Made by a program: the position numbers and the translations under genes. From assembly GCA_022843225.1 (NCBI GenBank), contig JALHOC010000022.1:1-35905 (forward strand): 35,905 nucleotides of DNA, read 5' to 3'. Below, piece by piece: positions 25,128-32,959 of the stretch. Each line of letters begins with the position of its first letter. Position 1 is the first letter of the stretch. The stretch comes from Hyphomonadaceae bacterium. Lineage in GTDB: Bacteria > Pseudomonadota > Alphaproteobacteria > Caulobacterales > Aquidulcibacteraceae. The notes under the pieces are model-generated. The model was not told the DNA's origin and did no database searches. It saw only the letters and a list, made by a program, of their open reading frames with translations.

Positions 25128-25877
25128 ATGGTCTCGACGATTGGTCCAAATTCAGCGCCGGGCGCGAGCGCGCTGGGCGTCGATCCGCGTTTTCAACGTC
25201 TAGGCCCGACCTCCACGGAGCATCGGCAGGACGCTACGCCACAAACGGACAGCGTTGAGATCAGCGCCGCGTCTCTTGCTGCCGCGCGCGAAAGCGTACG
25301 CGGCGGGCTCGATCAAGTGAATCAAGCGCTGGCGCTGGGGCGTGAAGCGCAGGCGTTTCTCGTGAACATCCAGGCTTTGGCCCGCGATGGCGCAGCGCAG
25401 GCTGACCTGGACGCCGCCTTGAAGGATTTCGCGCAACGGGTTGAGAGCGCTGTTCAGCGTGGCGCGCGGCTGGTGACAGGCGAAGATGTGGCCATCCACG
25501 CCGAGCCGGGCGCCGCGCCAGTGACCGCGCCGGGCGTGGACCTCCGCTTGAAGCAGCCGCCGCGCGCCAGCGATGTGCTTCAGGTCGGCGCCGACGCCAA
25601 GATCGAAGACGCGAGCTTGCCGCAAGCCGCTCAAAAATCTCTCGAAGCCCTGCAGACGGCGATGGGCCGCTTGCTTGACGCCGCCCGCGCGCTTGAAGCG
25701 CACCAGGGCTTCATTGGCGCGGCGGAAAGCGCCGTCGCGGCGAATGTACGCCGTGACCTCGACACCGAAGGCGCGCGCTTATTGGCGTTGCAAGTGCGTC
25801 AAGGCCTGGAGGCGGTGGGGGCGCGCGCGATTGCCAACGCTGAGCCGCAAGCTGTGTTGGCGCTCTTCCGGAGTTAA
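25128..25877 (+). CDS. Flagellin-like protein without the N-terminal D0 helix
   Basis: A 249-residue protein whose C-terminus mirrors flagellin: DLDTEGARLLALQVRQGLEA and IANAEPQAVLALFRS align with the flagellin C-terminal D0 helix, about half of residues identical over 38 positions. Residues 55-125 (VNQALALGREAQAFLVNIQA and later QRGARLVTGEDVAI) resemble the first D1 helices. The canonical N-terminal D0 helix is absent, replaced by a Pro/Ser-rich stretch and QTDSVEISAASLAAA, a motif also common in flagellar proteins such as FlgM. There is no variable central domain. AAGGAG lies about nine bases before ATG 25128. A CtrA box precedes it. A role in the filament or as regulator/cap is inference. 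Confidence 0.7.
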   Translation: MVSTIGPNSAPGASALGVDPRFQRLGPTSTEHRQDATPQTDSVEISAASLAAARESVRGGLDQVNQALALGREAQAFLVNIQALARDGAAQADLDAALKDFAQRVESAVQRGARLVTGEDVAIHAEPGAAPVTAPGVDLRLKQPPRASDVLQVGADAKIEDASLPQAAQKSLEALQTAMGRLLDAARALEAHQGFIGAAESAVAANVRRDLDTEGARLLALQVRQGLEAVGARAIANAEPQAVLALFRS

Positions 25878-27130
25878 AGCGGTCGCCACGAGGCGCTACG
25901 GATGTCGATGAGGTCGTCATCGCCTTCGTCGCGCAATTTCAGCCAAACCCGGCGTCCCGCCTGGTAGGCGTGGAATCCGAGGATCGCGAGCAATCCCATC
26001 AATGCCGCCGCCGCTACCGCGACCGCGATCGTGAGTTCACGTGTAAAGGTGAGCTGGCCGCGCGCCGCCTCCATCAAGTTGCCGTCGCGCTGCAATCGCT
26101 TGGCGGCTACCGAAGCCCGCGCGCCGGCGGCCTGGGCGACCAGTCTGAGCTTGGCGATATCGCGCATTTCGGTGGCGTGCGTGAGTAGCGCGACCGCCCC
26201 GCCATGGGTTGTCGCCTCGCTCATGGCGCCGATCTCCGCGAGTACGCCCGCCAGGCGCCGCGCCGCGTCGCGATCAACGGCAGCGCGAAAGGCGGCGGAG
26301 GCGTTGGCGTAACTGGAAAGGTCGCCATTCTGCGATCCCGCGATGGCGGCCTGGCGAAACGCCTCGATCGGGATCGCTGCTGACGCCAAAGCGCTGATCT
26401 CGGCGGCGAGGCCCTGCGGGTAGTCGTCACGGCGGCTGACATCCAGGAGCGCGGCGGCGCCTTTGGAGACTTGCGGAGAGACATCTCCAGCAAGGCCGAG
26501 GCTAAAGCCCGCCAAGATAAACTGGAGGGCATCCGTTGAAGGCTCAGCGAGAAGCGCGCGCGCCATCAATTCAAAGTCGCGCGGATCTATCAAACTGGTC
26601 TGCGCTACGCGCTCGGCGACGGCCGCAGAGGCGCGACGCGACAATAGCGGCACCATGGATTCGTAGCGCGCGCGTGTGCCAGGCGTCAGCATGTCAAGCG
26701 CGACCAACTCGATCTGGGCGTCATCGGCGCCGGCGGGCAGGCGCCGCTCCAACTGGTTGCGCGCGCTTTGTGGCAGCATGCCGCGCGCCGACAACAGGAA
26801 ACCGCGCGCGGCCTCGACGTCGCCGTCCATCAATTCCATGGCGACAAGGTCATCCCATTGGCGCTGACGGTCGAAATCGAGCTGGATCAGTTCGCCATTG
26901 AGCAGTTCGACGCGGTCGCTGATGGCGCGCGCGCCAGCCTCGGAATACGCGTAGGCATAGAGTTGATCGCGCGCGATAATGATGAACGCTGCGGCGCTCG
27001 CGAGCGGCAGCAACAGCAAACACACATTGAACGCCAGCGCCGTCATGGCGCCGAGCGATGATTGTCCGCCGCGCTGGGCCCGTACCGGACGCCATGCGCC
27101 TGACACTTTAGCGTGCCTCAAAATCCTCAC
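25874..27130 (-). CDS. Two-TM inner-membrane protein of unknown function in the flagellar island
   Basis: A 418-residue protein I do not recognise. It has a basic N-terminus, a TM helix at about 29-53, a large predominantly helical region (55-365, Ala/Leu/Arg-rich, with repeat-like helical pairs), a second TM helix at about 370-393, and a short acidic cytoplasmic tail ending in RSASWRPL. The middle is therefore probably periplasmic. The start is GTG 27130 with weak support; an ATG at residue 29 is a possible alternative. It is downstream of the flgI operon on the same strand (97-base gap) and convergent with the flagellin-like gene, with interlocked stops, so a motility role is plausible only by position. 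Confidence 0.65.
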   Translation of the reverse strand: MRILRHAKVSGAWRPVRAQRGGQSSLGAMTALAFNVCLLLLPLASAAAFIIIARDQLYAYAYSEAGARAISDRVELLNGELIQLDFDRQRQWDDLVAMELMDGDVEAARGFLLSARGMLPQSARNQLERRLPAGADDAQIELVALDMLTPGTRARYESMVPLLSRRASAAVAERVAQTSLIDPRDFELMARALLAEPSTDALQFILAGFSLGLAGDVSPQVSKGAAALLDVSRRDDYPQGLAAEISALASAAIPIEAFRQAAIAGSQNGDLSSYANASAAFRAAVDRDAARRLAGVLAEIGAMSEATTHGGAVALLTHATEMRDIAKLRLVAQAAGARASVAAKRLQRDGNLMEAARGQLTFTRELTIAVAVAAAALMGLLAILGFHAYQAGRRVWLKLRDEGDDDLIDIRSASWRPL

Positions 27131-27143
27131 CTCGAACGACCGA

Positions 27144-27163
27144 TAAAGCCGGCGAAGCCGGGG
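27144..27163 (-). terminator. Possible weak terminator after the flgI operon
   Basis: On the minus strand CCGGC-TTC-GCCGG (27149-27161) is a 5-bp stem followed by CTTTATCG. It lies about 67 bases after the FlbY-like stop and just before the next gene on the same strand. The short stem and T-run make it weak. Confidence 0.3.
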
Positions 27164-27227
27164 TCTCGCAAGATGAATTACAGGAAAGGCGAAATCATCG
27201 CCTGAGCGGCGTTTATGACCCGTCCGT

Positions 27228-27671
27228 CTACGCGCTGCGGTCGATCAAAGCGGGTCTTGGGCCTGATGCCGCCGCTACCCCGCCGCCGGCCCCGTATTGG
27301 GGCGCGCCGCCGCGTTGACGATTAACCTCTTCGGCCATGGCCTGCACCAGGCCTTCGCTCACCGTCTTCAGTGCGCCGAGCGCCAATTCATGCGCGGACA
27401 ATTCGGCTTGCAAGGCGGTCGCGCCTTCGCGCAGCGCGCGCAGGGCCGGTTCGGGGGCGCCTTGCAGCAGGAGGGGGTCCTGCTTGATGCGGGCCAATTC
27501 CAGCCGATAAGCATTAGCGAGGCGGTTTTTCTCATCTGCGTCCGCGCCGGCGAGCGGCGGCTTGCGCGCCTCCAACAGGCGTGTTTCCTCACGGATCAAC
27601 GCCGTCAGCCGTTCGGTGACGATGAGCAATTGCTCGGCCCGATCCTGGGCGTTGTCAGCCAGCAGCGCCAT
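27228..27671 (-). CDS. FlbY/FlgN-like flagellar protein
   Basis: A 147-residue helical, coiled-coil-prone protein (about 5-115) with a glycine-rich disordered tail (119-138). Position, as last gene of a flgI/rod-binding operon, and the pattern (RLTALIREETRLLEARK, then an antiparallel helical pair) fit the FlgN/FlbY-type chaperone-like flagellar proteins of Caulobacterales. The family assignment is by context and overall shape, not by a decisive motif. ATG 27671 is chosen because AGGAGG lies six bases upstream; a longer frame to 27767 overlaps the previous gene and is rejected. It overlaps the rod-binding gene by 17 bases. Confidence 0.65.
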   Translation of the reverse strand: MALLADNAQDRAEQLLIVTERLTALIREETRLLEARKPPLAGADADEKNRLANAYRLELARIKQDPLLLQGAPEPALRALREGATALQAELSAHELALGALKTVSEGLVQAMAEEVNRQRGGAPQYGAGGGVAAASGPRPALIDRSA

Positions 27672-28011
27672 CGGCGGCCTCCTGCGCGGCGCTCTGCATA
27701 CGCAGCATTTCGCGCACGACGCTGTCGGCGATGCCCACGCCGCCGGCTTTGGACAACGCCTCCGCATAGCGTTCGATCAACAAGGGGCGGAACATCTCTT
27801 CGCCCATGCCGCCGCCGCCCAAGCCGTCGGTTTTGATGCCGTCGAACATTGGCGCAAGCATTTGCGCGATGAAGATGGCTTCAAACTCCTCGGCCACCCG
27901 GCGCACTTCATCGGGCGCTTGTTGCTGTTGTTGCGTCGGTCGCGCGCCGCTCTGCGCCAGCGGGAGCGGTGCGCCGCGCAACGGGATGGGCGCGATAGCG
28001 TCGTTGGGCAT
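27655..28011 (-). CDS. flgJ: FlgJ-type flagellar rod-binding protein (no muramidase domain)
   Basis: A 118-residue protein corresponding to the N-terminal rod-binding domain of FlgJ. Seen are EEFEAIFIAQMLAPMFDGI (about 41-59), then the Gly-rich GLGGGGMGEEMFRPLL and VVREMLRM. FlgJ-type proteins cap the growing periplasmic rod. As is usual in alphaproteobacteria, the C-terminal muramidase domain is absent, so peptidoglycan cleavage must come from another enzyme. Its ATG overlaps the flgI stop (TAATG), and its 3' end overlaps the next gene by 17 bases: tight translational coupling. Confidence 0.88.
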   Translation of the reverse strand: MPNDAIAPIPLRGAPLPLAQSGARPTQQQQQAPDEVRRVAEEFEAIFIAQMLAPMFDGIKTDGLGGGGMGEEMFRPLLIERYAEALSKAGGVGIADSVVREMLRMQSAAQEAADGAAG

Positions 28012-29150
28012 TACATCACTTCGATTTCAGCTTGAATGGCGCCTGCCGCCTTCAGGGCTTGCAGGATCGAGATCATGTCGCGCGGGCTGACGCCAAGCGC
28101 ATTCAACCCGTTCACCAATTGGCGCAGCGGCACGCCGCCCGGCACCACGACCAGGCCGCCTTCTTCTTCCGCCACATCGACGCCGGAGGACGGAACGACG
28201 ACCGTCTCGCCCCCGCGATTGAACGGCGCCGGTTGGCTGACGAAAGGATCTTCCTGGATCGAGATGGTCAGATTGCCTTGCGCGATGGCGACCGTGGACA
28301 CTTTTACGTTCTCGCCCATGACGACGATGCCGGAGCTTTCATCGATGACGATGCGCGCGGGGGTGTCGACTTCCACTTCAAGATTTTCGATACGCCCTAC
28401 GAGCGAGACCATATCGCCGACATAGCCCTCGGGCCGGCGCAACACGATCGCGCCAGGATTTGTGGCGCGCGCGGCCTCGCCGCCAACAGCAGTGTTGATC
28501 ACGGTCGCGATGCGCTGCGCGGTGGTGAAATCGGGATTGCGCAGCGAAAGCCGCAATTCGGGTTGTGCGGCGATGTCGAAGCGCAATTCGCGCTCTACCA
28601 AGGCGCCGGAAGCAATGCGGCCGGCTGTGGGCACGCCGCGCGTTACGGAAGATCCCGAGGCGCCGGAGGCCGCAAAGCCGCCGATCGCCAGCGGCCCTTG
28701 CGCAACCGCGTAAACTTGTTGGTCCGCGCCCATTAGCGGCGTGACCAGCAATTGGCCGCCCGCGAGGCTGCGTGAATCGCCTAGCGCCGACACCGTAACG
28801 TCGATGCGCGAGCCTTGGGCGGCGAAGGGCGGCAAGTTTGCCGTCACCATCACCGCCGCGACGTTGCGCGTATTCAGATTGCCGTCAGTGGCGTTGACGC
28901 CCAGGCGCTCCAGCATCGACGCAAGGCTTTGGCGCGTGAACGGCGAATTGCGCAGGCTGTCGCCGGTGCCGGCGAGGCCGACGACCAAGCCATACCCGAC
29001 GAGTTGGTTTTCCCGTACGCCCTCGAAGTCGGCGACATCCTTGATGCGGGGCCCTGCCCAAGCCGGCGCGGCGCTGAGTGGCGCGGTCGCCGCCGTCAGC
29101 GAGGCAAGGGCGAGCAGGGCAGTGCGGGCTGCGCCCGTTGGGAGCTTCAT
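28011..29150 (-). CDS. flgI: Flagellar P-ring protein FlgI
   Basis: A 379-residue FlgI, the periplasmic P-ring subunit that surrounds the rod in the peptidoglycan layer. A Sec signal peptide covers about residues 1-32, with APAWA before the cleavage site. It is followed by the family hallmark RIKDVADFEGVRENQLVGYG, then GLAGTGDSLRNSPFTRQSL. The C-terminus (MISILQALKAAGAIQAEIEV) is also typical. ATG 29150 is chosen over GTG 29159, giving a standard signal peptide. It is divergent from fliX with 87 bases between them, and it heads an operon with the rod-binding and FlbY-like genes. Confidence 0.96.
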   Translation of the reverse strand: MKLPTGAARTALLALASLTAATAPLSAAPAWAGPRIKDVADFEGVRENQLVGYGLVVGLAGTGDSLRNSPFTRQSLASMLERLGVNATDGNLNTRNVAAVMVTANLPPFAAQGSRIDVTVSALGDSRSLAGGQLLVTPLMGADQQVYAVAQGPLAIGGFAASGASGSSVTRGVPTAGRIASGALVERELRFDIAAQPELRLSLRNPDFTTAQRIATVINTAVGGEAARATNPGAIVLRRPEGYVGDMVSLVGRIENLEVEVDTPARIVIDESSGIVVMGENVKVSTVAIAQGNLTISIQEDPFVSQPAPFNRGGETVVVPSSGVDVAEEEGGLVVVPGGVPLRQLVNGLNALGVSPRDMISILQALKAAGAIQAEIEVM

Positions 29151-29175
29151 AATTCCCACTACGAAACTGGTTTGG

Positions 29176-29190
29176 TTAACGGACGTTCAA
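29176..29190. promoter_or_regulatory. Near-consensus CtrA box between flgI and fliX
   Basis: TTAA (29176-29179), seven bases, TCAA (29187-29190) matches the CtrA consensus TTAA-N7-TTAA at seven of eight positions. Another TTAA lies at 29199-29202. The box is 48 bases before fliX and 26 bases before flgI, an early flagellar position where CtrA control is known in Caulobacter. A single match of this quality could arise by chance. Confidence 0.5.
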
Positions 29191-29237
29191 TCTAATCGTT
29201 AAGAGATCGGAAATCCGCAGCAGCGAATGCTGTGCTC

Positions 29238-29663
29238 ATGAAGATCGAAGGGCCACGTCCACCTACGCTCGCTGGCGGCGCGCGTCGCGGCAGCGGCGCC
29301 GCAGCGCCGGGCTTTGCGCCAAGCGTCGATGCCCCGCAGCGCGCGTCTCCAACGACGGGCGTTAGCGGCGTGACCTCGCTCGACTCGATCCTGGCGCTGC
29401 AGGGGGACGAGCCGCCGGCGCAGCGGCGCGCGCGCCAAGCTCGGCGCGGTCGAGACGCGCTCGATGTGCTGGAGAAGTTGGAGCGCGGCTTGCTGCTGGG
29501 CCGTGCCCCAGGCTCCTTGCGCGCCGATATGGAAAGCCTTCAGCGCGCCTCCCAAGCCACGGGCGATGCGGGCCTCGACGACCTCCTTCGCGAAATTGAC
29601 ACACGATTGGCTGTGGAAGTCGCCAAGTTGGATCAGCTTCGGAACATCCGAGGCGTAGCTTAA
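29238..29663 (+). CDS. fliX: Class II flagellar assembly regulator FliX
   Basis: A 141-residue FliX, the Caulobacterales regulator that couples early basal-body completion to FlbD-dependent late flagellar transcription. The N-terminus is low-complexity (Gly/Ala/Pro/Ser). The conserved part begins at GVTSLDSILALQGDEPP (about 45), continues as RRGRDALDVLEKLERGLLLG and ends in IDTRLAVEVAKLDQL. ATG 29238 is preferred over the in-frame GTG 29232 (short MK start as in relatives). It is divergent from flgI, as in Caulobacter, and shares a probable CtrA-controlled region with it. Confidence 0.93.
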   Translation: MKIEGPRPPTLAGGARRGSGAAAPGFAPSVDAPQRASPTTGVSGVTSLDSILALQGDEPPAQRRARQARRGRDALDVLEKLERGLLLGRAPGSLRADMESLQRASQATGDAGLDDLLREIDTRLAVEVAKLDQLRNIRGVA

Positions 29664-29766
29664 CCTCAAGATAATTAAGTCAATTTGGCGCCGTCCTTGC
29701 TCCATGGACGAGGCCCAAGCTGGGGGCTATAAGGCGCCACCTCGCGAGGGTGGACGGAGTGCGGAC

Positions 29767-30186
29767 ATGGCTACGAAAACGGTCGCGAAAGAATATCGCC
29801 CGAGCGACGACGAGCCGTTCATGAATGAGCGGCAGCGCGAGTATTTCCGCCAGAAGCTCAATGCTTGGAAAGAAGAGATCCTCGAGGAATCGCGCTCAAC
29901 GATCGCTTCCTTACAGCAAGACACCGTGGCCGAGCCCGATCTCGCCGATCGCGCCACCAGCGAAGCCGACCGTGCGTTGGAACTGCGCACACGCGATCGC
30001 CAACGCAAACTGATCTCTAAAATCGACGAAGCGCTGCGGCGCATCGAAGATGGCTCCTACGGCTATTGCGAGGAAACCGGCGAGCCGATCTCGCTCTCGC
30101 GCCTGGAAGCCCGCCCGATCGCGACGTTGTCACTGGAAGCCCAAGAGCGCCATGAGCGCCGCGAGCGCGTCCACCGCGACAGCTGA
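29767..30186 (+). CDS. dksA: RNA polymerase-binding transcription factor DksA (single-Cys type)
   Basis: A 139-residue DksA. It binds RNA polymerase through the secondary channel and works with ppGpp to tune rRNA and amino-acid promoters. The coiled-coil tip motif is present: DLADRA (Asp58, Asp61, Ala63), equivalent to DxxDxA. The globular end reads GYCEETGEPISLSRLEARP: only Cys101 remains of the four zinc cysteines, as seen in other alphaproteobacterial DksA proteins, so structural zinc is doubtful. ATG 29767 is chosen over 29704. It lies 103 bases after fliX. Confidence 0.93.
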   Translation: MATKTVAKEYRPSDDEPFMNERQREYFRQKLNAWKEEILEESRSTIASLQQDTVAEPDLADRATSEADRALELRTRDRQRKLISKIDEALRRIEDGSYGYCEETGEPISLSRLEARPIATLSLEAQERHERRERVHRDS

Positions 30187-30219
30187 CGCGAAGCGCGCGC
30201 CAGCGTTGGATAAGAGTCA

Positions 30220-31398
30220 ATGCACAGTCGATTGAAGCTCGACATCGGCTGGCGCGATTTGATCTGGACGGCGGCGGGGGCGCCGTCATCGAAGCAGGAC
30301 GCGGAGGATGCCATTGCGGCCATTCGCGCCACATTCGCATCAGGCCATGTTGTCGTGGGATTGTCCGTTCGAACGCTGTTCGATGCGTTGCTCGCCGAAA
30401 TGGCGACACCGGCAGGTGCGCCGGTCTTGATGTCAGGCGTCAACATCCAGAACATGGCCGATATCGTGCGCGCGCAAAGTTTGCGTGTTTTGGCGGTTGA
30501 TGTGACGGGGGACACTCTCGCGCCCGCGCCCGGTGCATTGGCGGCCGGGCAGGAGGCGTCCGGCGCCAAGATATGTGTCGTGACGCAATTGTTTGGCGCG
30601 GCCAATTTCTTTGAAGATCTGTCGCTGTTGCGGCAGCGCGGCGTGTTTGTGATTGAGGACGCCGCGCAAGCCTTCGCGGACGGCTCTCACATCGGGTTGC
30701 GGGAGGTCGATGTCTCGCTCTTTAGCTTCGGCCCCATCAAGCGCAGGACGGCTTTGGGCGGCGCGGTGGCGGTGTTCCGAGACGCGGAACTCGCGCGCCG
30801 CGTTGAAGAGCGGCTGCGGACTTATCCAGTCTTGCCGGAGGCTTGGCATCGCAAGCGCGCGGCGAAATACGTTGTCCTGAAAGCGTTGAGCGCGCCATGG
30901 GTGTATGGCCTGCTGGTGCGCGCCATTGCCTTAAGCGGCAAAGATCCGGACGCGGTGATTGGCGCCGCGGCGCGGGGCTTCAGCGGCAAAGCCATGCTGC
31001 AAGCCATCAAAAACCAACCGCCGCGGCGCATGGTGGTTTTGATGGCGCGCCAGATCGCCAATGCGCCCTCGGCGCAGACGCGTCGGCGGATTTGCGATGA
31101 ATTCGTCGGGGCGCTTCCCGAAACGGCGCGCGTCGGCTCGGCGGCCAGGGATAACGCATATTGGCTCATGCCGGTCAGGGCAAACAGCCCACAGAGTTTT
31201 GTGTCGCGTCTGCGCGCCGAGGGCTTTGATGCGTCGCGCGGCGCCACGAGCCTGCGCGCGCTTGACCCTGAGCGCACAGAAGGTGCTCGGATGCTCATGG
31301 ACGGCGTGGTCTATGTGCCCAATCCCGCCGACTTGACGTCGCGCGCGCGTAGCAAACTGCAAGGGGCCGTCCTAGAGGCGCTCACGGATCATGGCTGA
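30220..31398 (+). CDS. DegT/DnrJ/EryC1-like PLP-dependent enzyme
   Basis: A 392-residue fold-type I PLP protein of the DegT/DnrJ/EryC1/StrS aminotransferase type. The PLP-binding Asp147 and Gln150 lie in VIEDAAQAFAD, and the Schiff-base Lys174 lies in SFGPIKRRTALGGAVAVF. The N-terminal phosphate-binding loop is weak (GLSVRTLFDALL). Members transaminate keto-sugars, but no sugar-nucleotide genes are adjacent, so the substrate is not inferred. Start ATG 30220 is 33 bases after dksA, with TAAGAG upstream. Its 3' end overlaps convergent ribF by 17 bases. Confidence 0.82.
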   Translation: MHSRLKLDIGWRDLIWTAAGAPSSKQDAEDAIAAIRATFASGHVVVGLSVRTLFDALLAEMATPAGAPVLMSGVNIQNMADIVRAQSLRVLAVDVTGDTLAPAPGALAAGQEASGAKICVVTQLFGAANFFEDLSLLRQRGVFVIEDAAQAFADGSHIGLREVDVSLFSFGPIKRRTALGGAVAVFRDAELARRVEERLRTYPVLPEAWHRKRAAKYVVLKALSAPWVYGLLVRAIALSGKDPDAVIGAAARGFSGKAMLQAIKNQPPRRMVVLMARQIANAPSAQTRRRICDEFVGALPETARVGSAARDNAYWLMPVRANSPQSFVSRLRAEGFDASRGATSLRALDPERTEGARMLMDGVVYVPNPADLTSRARSKLQGAVLEALTDHG

Positions 31399-32320
31399 GC
31401 GCTTGCGCCAGGGCTGAGCGCGCATTGACGGCGTCCTCGCGCATTTGCTGTTTCAGTAGATCGACGCTCTCGAACTTGGCCTCATCGCGCAGGAAGGCGA
31501 CTAGCTCGACCTCAATCAGCTTGCCGTACAGGTCGCCGCTGAAATCCAAGAGGTGTGCTTCCAGCACGGGCTCTAGCAGCGCGCCTACGGTGGGATTGAC
31601 GCCCACGCTGGCTACGCCGGGCAGCAGCACCCCATCGCCAAGATCGACCCGTACGGCGTAAACGCCCAAGCGCGGGCGCACATAATCACCGAGATTCACA
31701 TTCGCGGTCGGGAAGCCGAACTCGCGCCCACGTTGGAATCCGCGCTGCACCGCGCCCTCGATCGCCCAGGGCCGCGTCAGCCCGCCTGTGGCGCGTTGCA
31801 TATCGCCTGCGGCAATGGCTTCGCGGATGTTGCTGGAGGATATCCGTGCGCCCTCGTGCGCAAGCGGGCTCACCACGTCGACGGTGAAGCCAAGCTCGCG
31901 CCCGAAGGCTTGAAGCGCTGCCGCATCGCCCATGCGCCCACGCCCGAAACGGAAATTGGCGCCGACGCTGACATGGCGCACGCCGAGGCAATCGCGCAGC
32001 ACGCGCGCGGCGAATTCACGATCTGAGGTTTGCGCCATGTCAGCGTCGAAGCCGATTTCGAACATCTCGACGATTCCGCAGGCGGCTAGCGCGCGCGCGC
32101 GCTGCCTCGCGGATTGGAGGCGAAAGGGCGGCGCATCGGGTTGAAAGAACCGGCGCGGATGCGGCTCGAACATGGCTGCCCCCAGGGCCGCGCCGTCGGC
32201 ATGCGCTTGGGCTGACGCGATCACGGCCTGGTGGCCAGCATGGACGCCGTCGAAATTGCCGAGCGCAATCGAAGCGCCGCGCGCATCGCCGGGAATGGAG
32301 GGGCCTAGGCTGGGGCTCAT
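31382..32320 (-). CDS. ribF: Bifunctional riboflavin kinase / FAD synthetase
   Basis: A 312-residue RibF, making FMN from riboflavin and ATP, then FAD. The N-terminal nucleotidyltransferase half has GNFDGVHAGH (21-30) and ISSSNIREAI, the family-specific ISSTxIR motif. The C-terminal kinase half has GREFGFPTANV with the PTAN motif that binds metal-ATP, and GVYAVRV. ATG 32320 is chosen from the family N-terminus; a longer frame to 32467 is not supported. No FMN riboswitch was recognised upstream. Confidence 0.95.
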   Translation of the reverse strand: MSPSLGPSIPGDARGASIALGNFDGVHAGHQAVIASAQAHADGAALGAAMFEPHPRRFFQPDAPPFRLQSARQRARALAACGIVEMFEIGFDADMAQTSDREFAARVLRDCLGVRHVSVGANFRFGRGRMGDAAALQAFGRELGFTVDVVSPLAHEGARISSSNIREAIAAGDMQRATGGLTRPWAIEGAVQRGFQRGREFGFPTANVNLGDYVRPRLGVYAVRVDLGDGVLLPGVASVGVNPTVGALLEPVLEAHLLDFSGDLYGKLIEVELVAFLRDEAKFESVDLLKQQMREDAVNARSALAQALSHDP

Positions 32321-32403
32321 GGAATTTCGCGTCGAGGTTTGGTTTGTCGTGGTTGCTAAAGCGTTTCCGCGACTTTGGCGCCGCATTTTTCGTTCATACG
32401 CGA

Positions 32404-32418
32404 TTAAGCCCGCTTTTA
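32404..32418. promoter_or_regulatory. Possible CtrA-like box upstream of the CheY-like gene
   Basis: TTAA (32404-32407), seven bases, TTTA (32415-32418) matches the CtrA consensus at seven of eight positions in the 252-base gap between ribF and the CheY-like gene, 155 bases from the latter. It is weaker evidence than the box at 25024 because of the mismatch and distance. Confidence 0.3.
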
Positions 32419-32486
32419 CCGAAAATTCTTGTCCGTTTGCTATGAGTAGCCTCACAACGCGGCGCAATAATCAGCCGAAAACGTCA

Positions 32487-32520
32487 CGCCGCCGGGCCGT
32501 CGCACCCCGGCCTGGCGGCG
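32487..32520. other. Strong orphan stem-loop between divergent genes
   Basis: CGCCGCC-G-GGCCG (32487-32499) pairs with CGGCC-T-GGCGGCG (32508-32520): 12 Watson-Crick pairs plus a G-T, around an eight-base loop. ACG/CGT outside it could extend the stem. It is upstream of both divergent genes (ribF and cheY-like), so it is not a simple terminator for either. On the minus strand TGACGTTTTC follows it; on the plus strand CGTCGTTTCC follows. It could be a leader structure or a small-RNA end. Confidence 0.45.
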
Positions 32521-32572
32521 CGTCGTTTCCATCATAACAGCGCTGGCGTGGGTAGAGCGGGAGAAACGACCC

Positions 32573-32956
32573 ATGGCTGTGTCCATGACAATGCCGATTC
32601 TGATCGTGGACGATTACAACACCATGATCCGGATTCTACGCAATCTCCTACGCCAACTCGGCTTCACCAATATCGACGAAGCCTGCGACGGCGGCGCCGC
32701 GCTGGCGAAGCTGCGCGCGAAAGACTATGCGCTGGTGATCTCCGACACCAACATGGCGCCGATGAGCGGCGTCGAATTGCTGCAGCGCGTGCGCGCCGAT
32801 GACCGTACTAAGGCCACGCCTTTTGTGATGATCGCCAACGATCCCAGCGAAGGCGCCGATGCGCAGACCCGCGCGGGCGCCTCGAACTACATTCTCAAGC
32901 CGTTCACGGCGCAATCTCTGAAAGCCAAACTCGAGCCGGTGATTGGCTCGTTCTAG
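32573..32956 (+). CDS. CheY-like single-domain response regulator
   Basis: A 127-residue stand-alone receiver. The acidic pocket is Asp13-Asp14 (IVDDYN), the phospho-acceptor is Asp58 (VISDTNM), and Tyr106 and Lys109 (NYILKPF) match CheY. The switch Thr (Thr87 in E. coli CheY) is replaced: the strand reads FVMIAND, with Ala88 at that place. It probably acts in motility or another phosphorelay; no che operon is adjacent. ATG 32573 has CGGGAG about ten bases upstream; ATG 32585 is an alternative. The stop is three bases from that of the convergent SDR. Confidence 0.88.
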   Translation: MAVSMTMPILIVDDYNTMIRILRNLLRQLGFTNIDEACDGGAALAKLRAKDYALVISDTNMAPMSGVELLQRVRADDRTKATPFVMIANDPSEGADAQTRAGASNYILKPFTAQSLKAKLEPVIGSF

Positions 32957-32959
32957 GCC

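Noticed and set aside
32321-32572. FMN riboswitch upstream of ribF
   Set aside because: The conserved FMN-aptamer motifs could not be found on either strand; only an isolated stem-loop is present.
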